Origin: Apoderus coryli
Taxonomy: Eukaryota > Arthropoda > Insecta > Coleoptera > Attelabidae
Assembly (NCBI GenBank): GCA_911728435.2
Contig: OU452200.1
Coordinates: 34,797,715-34,861,714, forward strand
Length of the DNA: 64,000 bases
Reading direction: 5' to 3'
The notes beneath the pieces are model-generated. The model ran no database searches and was not told the DNA's origin. It was given only the letters and a program-made list of their open reading frames with translations. Positions 57,450-64,000 of this stretch are shown one piece after another (position 1 is the first letter of the stretch; each line of letters starts with the position of its first letter). The translations under genes were made by a program, and so were the position numbers.

Positions 57450-58262
57450 GGTCAGCTATCGAAAGTGTCAAGTTTAAATTTAGAAAATTTGAATTTGAAC
57501 ATACCAATGTCGATTTTATATTTATTGTCGTTTTATATTTATTTGTACCAAAAATAAAAGATACCCAAACGCATCAAACATAAAAAAATCAATGAATTAA
57601 TTTTTGCATAATTGATGTCAAAGTTTTCTTTTTGCTGAAGCAATAAGTACAATATTTTATTCACTTTAATAAAAAAAAATCACCAACAAAATTTGTTATT
57701 TAATAATACTAATAATAAACAGTTAATCTTATTTGGCGACATGTTCTATTGCTTTGGGATCACTTATTTCTTTTAAAACATTATTTTAAATTGGTATAGA
57801 CAATCTACGTCAATAAATCTAACCATTTGCTACAAGAATATTATTAAATTAAAATTGAAAAATTACGTAAATAACGTATTCTAATAAAATTATTATTTAT
57901 CTAATTATTAGATTTCAGATTAATGGCTTCTACTCCGAATTAAAAACTCTTAATAATTGCACAATACAAAAATGATAATACTTGTGGAAAATACACACTG
58001 ATCTTCCTTTTTAACTATTCTAAAAAATATAATATTTAATTTAACCGGCAATATACGAAATAAATACCTTCAATTTATTCTTTTATCCCCAAATACATAT
58101 TTTTATTTTACTAAAAACAAACTGGTTTTAATTTATTTTTTCTAAAAAAATTCCATTGAAATATAACAATTATTATTTTAATAATTCCACATAATATTAA
58201 AATACACACGGAATCTATTTAAAAAAGCGTGTAACACAAATATTTATAAAAACAAAAGCGCG
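57450..58262. other. unassigned AT-rich DNA
   Basis: Nothing recognised. Confidence 0.4.
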
Positions 58263-58500
58263 CGCGAAACTAATATTTCCTTACGAATAAACCTTATAAC
58301 GAAAAACCGCATGGTATTTGCTTTCCGGTGCAGAGTGGCGCGAACCGTTCCTGCTAGACCAGCAGGAGTACTGAGAGATCACCGCAGGAGCATCGAGAGT
58401 TGAGAGGGTCCAATAATTGTCAAGAGAGATGCGACCACTGCCCGACAGCACAAAAAAGGCAAATTGGTCTGATACCACACTTCCGAAGATGCGGCCGTTC
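58263..58500. other. GC-rich island, possible host promoter or exon
   Basis: About 240 bp unusually rich in G+C for this window (GCGCGCGCGAAAC, GGTGCAGAGTGGCGCGAACC, CTGCTAGACCAGCAG hairpin, CGAAGATGCGGCCG). Open for 65 codons on the minus strand, but the sequence (SLDNYWTLSTLDAPAV...) is not recognisable. Could be a first exon, a promoter or an element fragment. Confidence 0.3.
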
Positions 58501-58849
58501 TGTTTTTATTTTGTTTTTTATTGTTACGTTTGTGAAATGTATTATATCAGTTGTGTGTATAGAAAAGCGGTTTATTTTGAAGTTAATCAGTACATAAATA
58601 AATAGTACAGTTAAAATAGCAAAAAAGCCATACCAGGGCATTAATTACGGCGTGGGTAGCAGCTATACTGTAGTCGATTCTAACGAGGGAAATAAAATTA
58701 ATAACCCCTTGTGGAAAGGACGTCAAAAATCGCTAAAAATATGTTTACCATTCAGGCGATAGTCACATTAAAAATTCTGAAAATGTGTATGTAGTTTCAC
58801 CAATAAAGTGCCGCAAAAATCAGTTATACAAGTTGAATAGAAATACCTT

Positions 58850-61200
58850 TTTAGCTCTCCATATCATATATGTAATATACGAGTATGTATATATGGAGAC
58901 TATTAGTTTCATGAAATTTTTTTTTTTTTTTTTTCACCGGAAATACTTGTTTTTGGTCATTTTATTCATGAATAAGTAGTTTTAAAAAAATGTCTGTATG
59001 CACAAAAACGCAAAAACCACTTAACAGATTTTAACAAAATTTGGTACAAAAATACTATAGGACATGGGAAGGAGCTGATTATATTTTGGGAAACATTGAG
59101 CGTAGGCAAGGGGTTTAAAAAAGGGTTCATAAATTAAAAAAATTCATAGTTCTTAAAAATATCCGAAATACTGCATAATTTTTTACACATTTAATTGAAT
59201 ATACCCTAAAATATTGAACATAAAATATTAGCCCACATTGGCGTTTGAAAATAGTGTAAAATGGGGTAAAAAAGATTTTAAAAAAACGTATTCATATTCT
59301 ATTCTATTTATAGCTTTAATAGAATATAACCTATAAAATGTGTCATAAATAACTTACTTTCATAGGCGTTCGTAAATAGTGGAAAAGGGGTCAAAATATA
59401 AAAAATATATATTTCTTAAACTTATTCGAAATATGGAATAATTTTTCATAGTTGTGATAGAATATAACCTAAAAAATGTTACATAAAAGAATTGGTGCAC
59501 ACAGGCGTTCGAAAATAGTCTAAAAAAAGGGTCAAAAACGAAAAAAAAAATGTTCTCCAAATATACCAGACAAATTGGCTAATTACATATAGCTTTGATA
59601 TAAGATAACCTAAAAAATGCAGCAATTTTTATTTACATAGGCGTTGGTAAATAGTAGAAAAAGGGGCAAAATAAAAAAAAATTAAAATGTAATTTTTTTT
59701 ATATTTAACTAGTTGAATTGGTGTTCAAAATACATGACAAAAATTAATGTACCATAGGCGTCCGTGAAAATTCTATAAAAGGGTCAGCAAAAATTTGTAT
59801 CCGTGATAACTCAAAAACCACTTACCGGATTTTAACCACATTTGGTACGAAAATACTACAGGATATTTATAGGTGGTGTTTAACATTGAGCGTAGACAAG
59901 GGGTTTAAAAGAGTGTTCAAAATTTCAAAAAATCATAGTTCATAAACTTATCCGAAATATTGAATAATTTTTTATAGTTGTGATAGAATATAACCTAGAA
60001 AATGTTACATAAAAGAATTGGTTCACACAGGCATTCGAAAATAGTCTAAAAAAAGGGTCAAAAATGAAAAAAAAAATTTCCCAAATATACCAGAAAAATT
60101 GGCTAATTATATATAGCTGTGATATAAGATAACCTAAAAAATGCAGCATAAAATTTTTAATTACATAGGCATTCGTAAATAGTAGAAAAAGGGGTAAAAT
60201 AAAAAAAAATTAAATGTAAAATATTTTTTATATTTAACTAGTTGAATTGGTGTAAAAATATACGACAAAAATTAATGTACCATAGGCGTCCGTGAAAATT
60301 CTATAAAAGGGTCAGAAAAAATTTGTGTCCGTGATAACTCAAAAACCACTTAACGGATTGATTTGGTACGAAAATACTAAAGGATATTTATAGGTGGTCG
60401 TTAACATTGAGCTTAGGCAAGGGGTTTAAAAGAGGGTTCAAAAATTTAAAAAATCATAGGTCTTAAACTTATCCGAAAATTTTTTGTGCGTTTAATTAAA
60501 CATAACCTAAAATATTTAACCTAAATAATTAGACCACATTGACATTCGAAAAAAGTGTAAAATGGGGTAAAAAGTTTAGAAAAAACTAATTTCTTAAACA
60601 TAGCAGAAATATTGACTAGTTATTTATAGCTTTGATAGAATATAACCTAAAAAATGTGTTATAAATAAGTTGTTTTCATAGGCGTTCGTAAATAGTATAA
60701 AAGGGGTCAAAATAAAAACATATATACTTGCTAAACTTATTCGGAATACGGAATAATTTTTCGTAGTTTTGATAGAATATAACCTGAAAAATGTTCAACT
60801 GGTTCACACAGGCGTTCGAAAAAGGGTCAAAAACGAAAAAAAAAAATGTTTTTCTAAATATAACAGAAAAATTGGCTACTTATATATAGCTTTGATATAA
60901 GATAACCTACAACATGCAGCATAACAATTTTGTTTACATAGGCGTTCGTAAATAGTAGAAAAGGGGGCAAAATAAATTTTATAAACAACAAGAACTTGGC
61001 CTAGAAGATCTGAAATATAAAATATGTACGTATAAATAGTGCCTCAGAAGAGAAGAAAAATAAAAAAACCCGAAACTTAAAAAAAAATAGCTAATATCTA
61101 AAACAAAACAAAAATTTATTGAATTTAGATAAATGACAAAAAGGTAATGAAATTATTACTTTTAGACTTAAATATGGAGAGCTATTCGTGCCTCGAGGAC
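58850..61200 (+). repeat. GGCGTTCG-type repeat region, copy B (longest)
   Basis: Bounded by TTAGCTCTCCATATCATAT on the left and ATATGGAGAGCTATTCGTGC plus CTCGAGG on the right (short inverse ends). GGCGTTCG-like unit starts at about 59240, 59365, 59504, 59640, 59757, 60030, 60168, 60285, 60681, 60811 and 60941. The 59504/59640/59757 trio repeats at 60030/60168/60285, an offset of 526-528 bp, showing a recent higher-order duplication. CCGTGATAACTCAAAAACCA blocks occur within each. No coding region. Confidence 0.8.
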
Positions 61201-61204
61201 AACA

Positions 61205-61420
61205 GTTTATTTGGAACTTATACGAGCTTGAAAAAAAAGTTATTTTTTCGACTTAACCTTAACCTTAATCCGAAAGCAGCTACTAAGTTGCTTATTCTAA
61301 AACGAAAGTTATATAGTTTGTTCCGAACTGAACGCTCGTATTCGAACAAGATTTCCCAACTTAATTCTGATATTTTAGTAAATATTTTGCTGACATTGGA
61401 CGAATTTGAAATTTAATTAA
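61205..61420 (+). other. unrecognised open reading segment
   Basis: From about 61205 the plus strand stays open to a stop at 61416 with a Lys/Leu-rich sequence (LFFRLNLNLNPKAATKLL, KRKLYSLFRTERSYSNKISQ). It begins inside the repeat edge, has no known motif and may be chance or an element fragment. Confidence 0.25.
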
Positions 61421-62140
61421 TTAATTCAGTTCTGTAACTGCACTAAGTATATTAAAATTTCAAGTATAATTAAATTAGTATTAATTAATTACCTATTAGT
61501 GTCTTATTCTATGATATTATCAAATAGTGCTTAATATAATAAAAGCCACAAAACTTACCAATAATACAAGTTAGCAAAATAAATGGATCTACCTGCAACA
61601 AACAAAAATATCCTTAAGTTAATCTTAACAGCACAAGGAACGATGGCATATTAGTTTAGGGCGAAATTATTGAATATTAGGTATATTTGTTTATTTTTGT
61701 TGCTCAAACTTTAACAGGTTCCTTGATGTTTTTTACGTGTTTTTGTAGCTTCTTATAAGTGTAAGCAATATTCATATTTAATTATTTCGTAGAATTGCCC
61801 ACGACAAATAAGATAGACTTGTACGGGGGTCCACTATGGCTGTGCGTTTTAATTTATTTCTATTTTACTCAAGAAAAAATAATAATTGTCATTAAGTGAA
61901 ACGAAATATGACAAAACTACATTTGGGTTGAGTAATAATTTCGTGTCAATTTATTAATACCAAATACTTTAATATGTGTTTAGTTTTTTCAGGCCTTGTT
62001 TTAAATAGAACACCATGTTCTGTTTAAGTCCATCATGAACCATGAACCTATGTTAGTTGGGTTTTAAACCACAATATGTGTTTGATAGACTGGTCCAATT
62101 GTAATCATGGGATTTCTCGCGATGACAAATGACAAAGGTA
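61421..62140. other. unassigned
   Basis: Nothing recognised. Confidence 0.4.
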
Positions 62141-62147
62141 ACTTCGC

Positions 62148-62450
62148 CATATCGATATTTTGTAATATCGATAAAAAATAGCCAGTCACATCGGCATATT
62201 ACGCTTCATTATAACAATATAATATTACCTTAAAATTTAAAGTGTATGTTGCCGATCATTTCGTTTAGCAGATAATCAATATATTTCATTTGATATACCG
62301 CTGGGCTTTGCCAACGATAGTGCCAATGTATCGGTATTTATTAACATTAGTGTAGTTTCTAGTTATTGTTGTATTTATATTAAAAATATTGCCATTTTAT
62401 CGGTTGAAAATGTACGATATCGATTGTTCAAATTTCAATAACAAACTCAA
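62148..62450. promoter_or_regulatory. cluster of TATCGATA (DRE-like) sites
   Basis: Two exact TATCGATA octamers at 62150-62157 and 62166-62173, and GATATCGATTG at 62416. Related TATCGGT/TCGAT motifs lie near 62330, 62400 and 62450. TATCGATA is the DNA-replication-related element bound by DREF in flies and is common in insect housekeeping promoters. No gene start could be tied to it here. Confidence 0.35.
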
Positions 62451-62889
62451 TCGATCGTGACAAAACCTGCATAATAATTCTTCGTGAATGCAGGGTTGGC
62501 AGATTTGGCCAAAAAAGCGATAGTCAATAGGCGCTAAATATTCTTAGTTAGCTCTTGGCGTCCAAATCTGGTGATTCACCATTCATCACATCATTAATAT
62601 TTACGTTATTTCATCATATATTCATATTTATAATATTTCCGATAAAATTTTTGTGTAGTGTACGTAGGCAACCCGTTTTATCATATGTGTAAACTTGGCA
62701 ACACGTTAGGCTGCTGGTTGACAGATGATTAAAGTCGAATTAGTCTGCACAATAGATAATCAGGTGTCCCGGGAGGTTATTAACCTTGTATATTATTTAA
62801 TTATGTTTGTATTTACATTTTGATCCTGATTGGAATAACGATTTAAGATTTAAGTAAATTAAAATTAAACGGGCATTTTACATTTTAGT

Positions 62890-62924
62890 CCCAGATAAGT
62901 AAGTAGTAGTTTTACTTATCTGGG
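62890..62924. repeat. 12-bp perfect hairpin
   Basis: CCCAGATAAGTA at 62890-62901 and its exact inverse at 62913-62924; 11-nt loop. Confidence 0.75.
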
Positions 62925-62964
62925 TTTAGTGTGCTTCCGGAAAGGTTTAGTTAGTGTTTGTGTG

Positions 62965-63245
62965 TTCAAAATGCGAAAATATCGTTTTAGAAGTTTGCAA
63001 AAACGAAGAAATTATCTACAATTTGGAGTATTCCAAAATCGATTGTTATTGATCAAGTATTATAAGACAGCCAGCGCCGCTACAGTTGGCTATCATAGTT
63101 TAATATTTCAATTTAGGTAAAATTGTAATGTAATTTCGGAAGAAATCTGTTGTGTTTGTAATTTTAGTGTATTCAATGTGCGAAAATATCGTTTTAGAAG
63201 GTTGTTGTTTGCAAAAACGAAGAAGTAGTGTACAATTCTACAGTA
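62965..63245 (+). repeat. direct repeat, about 208-bp offset
   Basis: TGCGAAAATATCGTTTTAGA followed by GTTTGCAAAAACGAAG occurs near 62970 and again at 63178 with a short insertion (AGGTTGTT). The first copy is within a 63-codon open frame that is not recognisable. A CACCCTGTATA transposon end is at 63534. Confidence 0.6.
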
Positions 63246-63563
63246 GTCCAGATGGACTTATTTATCAGGTATAATAATTATAATACCTAATTAGTATTTA
63301 CAAAAATGTTAATTTTCGCCTCTACAATTGACAACGCCGCGGAAATTATGCAAACAGATGTTCGATGTTGGAGGCCATCGTGAAAAATAATTGTCATAGG
63401 CGCCGATTTATCGGGGAAAAACGTGGTTTTGCCCCATTTTTTAAACATCTCATAAAATTTCCGAAACAAATTTTTTATGGTTTTTCATGCTTTCCTGAGC
63501 ATGTGGTTAAAATTTTTGTACTCAGTGATAGTTCACCCTGTATATTGTGCAACGAACATGAAA

Positions 63564-64000
63564 TATAATAATAATAATAATAAAGTGGCTTTATTAAACA
63601 CATATTACATCGATATTACATATTATTGTGTTTATAAAGGCGAAGTCTAGCATAAATGCTACTCAAGTCAACCTTAGAAAAAATTAAACAGTAAATTCTA
63701 AAAATTAATACAAAAATATTATTGTATAACATAACAAAATTGACCAAATGAAATTTAGGCATTAATTAAATGTTAACACGTAATTATATTTTAATTACAT
63801 TGAAAAATTGACAAAATTAACTAATCCAGAGTAATTAGTATTATTGCGAAGCAAGAAAAAAATCACGACATTTTCTACGGAAAACATACAAACTTAGATG
63901 TTTGAATCGTTAGGCACAGAGTTATATACAGTTGAAGCATTATAACTAAAAGATCTTTTAAACATGGCGGTACGGAATCTCGGAAGACATAATTTTGTGC
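63564..64000 (-). pseudogene. 3' end of a Jockey-type retrotransposon, continues past the window
   Basis: Minus-strand element whose (TTA)n tail lies at 63564-63583, preceded by TTTAATAAAGCCACT. Reading inward from the window edge, the frame gives LPRFRTAMFKRSFSYNASTV and YNSVPNDSNI before a stop at about 63898, matching the C-terminal FKRSFSYN block at 10.1 kb. The 5' part is outside the window, so completeness is unknown. Confidence 0.78.

Overview
The window is AT-rich, intron-tolerant eukaryotic DNA that looks like an intergenic or heterochromatin-like stretch of an insect genome, quite possibly a beetle. The evidence is the transposon families present: DD41D and mariner-type IS630-Tc1-mariner elements, Jockey-type non-LTR retrotransposons with (TTA)n tails, a Crypton-like tyrosine recombinase, and many short elements ending in TA-CAGGGTG. 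The species call is an inference. I found no intact host gene. Almost everything that can be named is a transposable element, a broken copy of one, or a foldback or tandem repeat.

Layout. 0-5 kb: a degraded DD41D transposase and a Crypton-like recombinase pseudogene with a 59-bp intron. 5.7-8 kb: a foldback element with a pogo-like element nested in its left arm. 9-10.7 kb: a 5'-truncated Jockey-type retrotransposon followed by a MITE. 11-16 kb: foldbacks, a tandem duplication, and an array of about 130-bp units headed by TACGGGGTGA-like motifs. 18.6-21.3 kb: tandem repeats, a MITE, and an 18S rRNA fragment fused to a reverse transcriptase fragment in the same orientation. 21.9-24.0 kb: a structurally complete DD41D element with about 365-bp terminal inverted repeats (TIRs) and a nearly intact transposase. 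25-27 kb: two perfect palindromes (236 bp and 72 bp) and an LTR/primer-binding-site remnant. 28-38.8 kb: at least six reverse transcriptase fragments on both strands. 39.6-49.1 kb: two related DD41D copies, a second recombinase fragment and a large inverted-repeat composite. 50.5-54.4 kb: a foldback element holding two later insertions. 54.6-56.1 kb: a core-deleted mariner. 58.8-61.2 kb: a long non-coding repeat with a 527-bp higher-order period. 62.1-62.5 kb: paired TATCGATA sites. 63.6 kb to the end: the 3' end of another Jockey-type element.

The most interesting object is at 52,200-53,501. It is an array of 332-bp units, each carrying a hammerhead self-cleaving ribozyme with a complete conserved core, arranged as direct repeats that then invert into a palindrome with arms of about 570 bp. 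It is flanked by a 13-bp target-site duplication and sits in the arm of the foldback element. It resembles the small non-coding retrozymes and the terminal repeats of Penelope-like elements, but no reverse transcriptase is attached. Further hammerhead-like motifs occur at 13.5, 37.2, 47.3 and 57.0 kb, and more degenerate ones at 25.0, 44.0 and 46.4 kb, so ribozyme-bearing elements recur through the window.

The genes do not form a pathway. The relations between them are parasitic: non-autonomous elements share termini with autonomous relatives, and nesting order gives relative ages.
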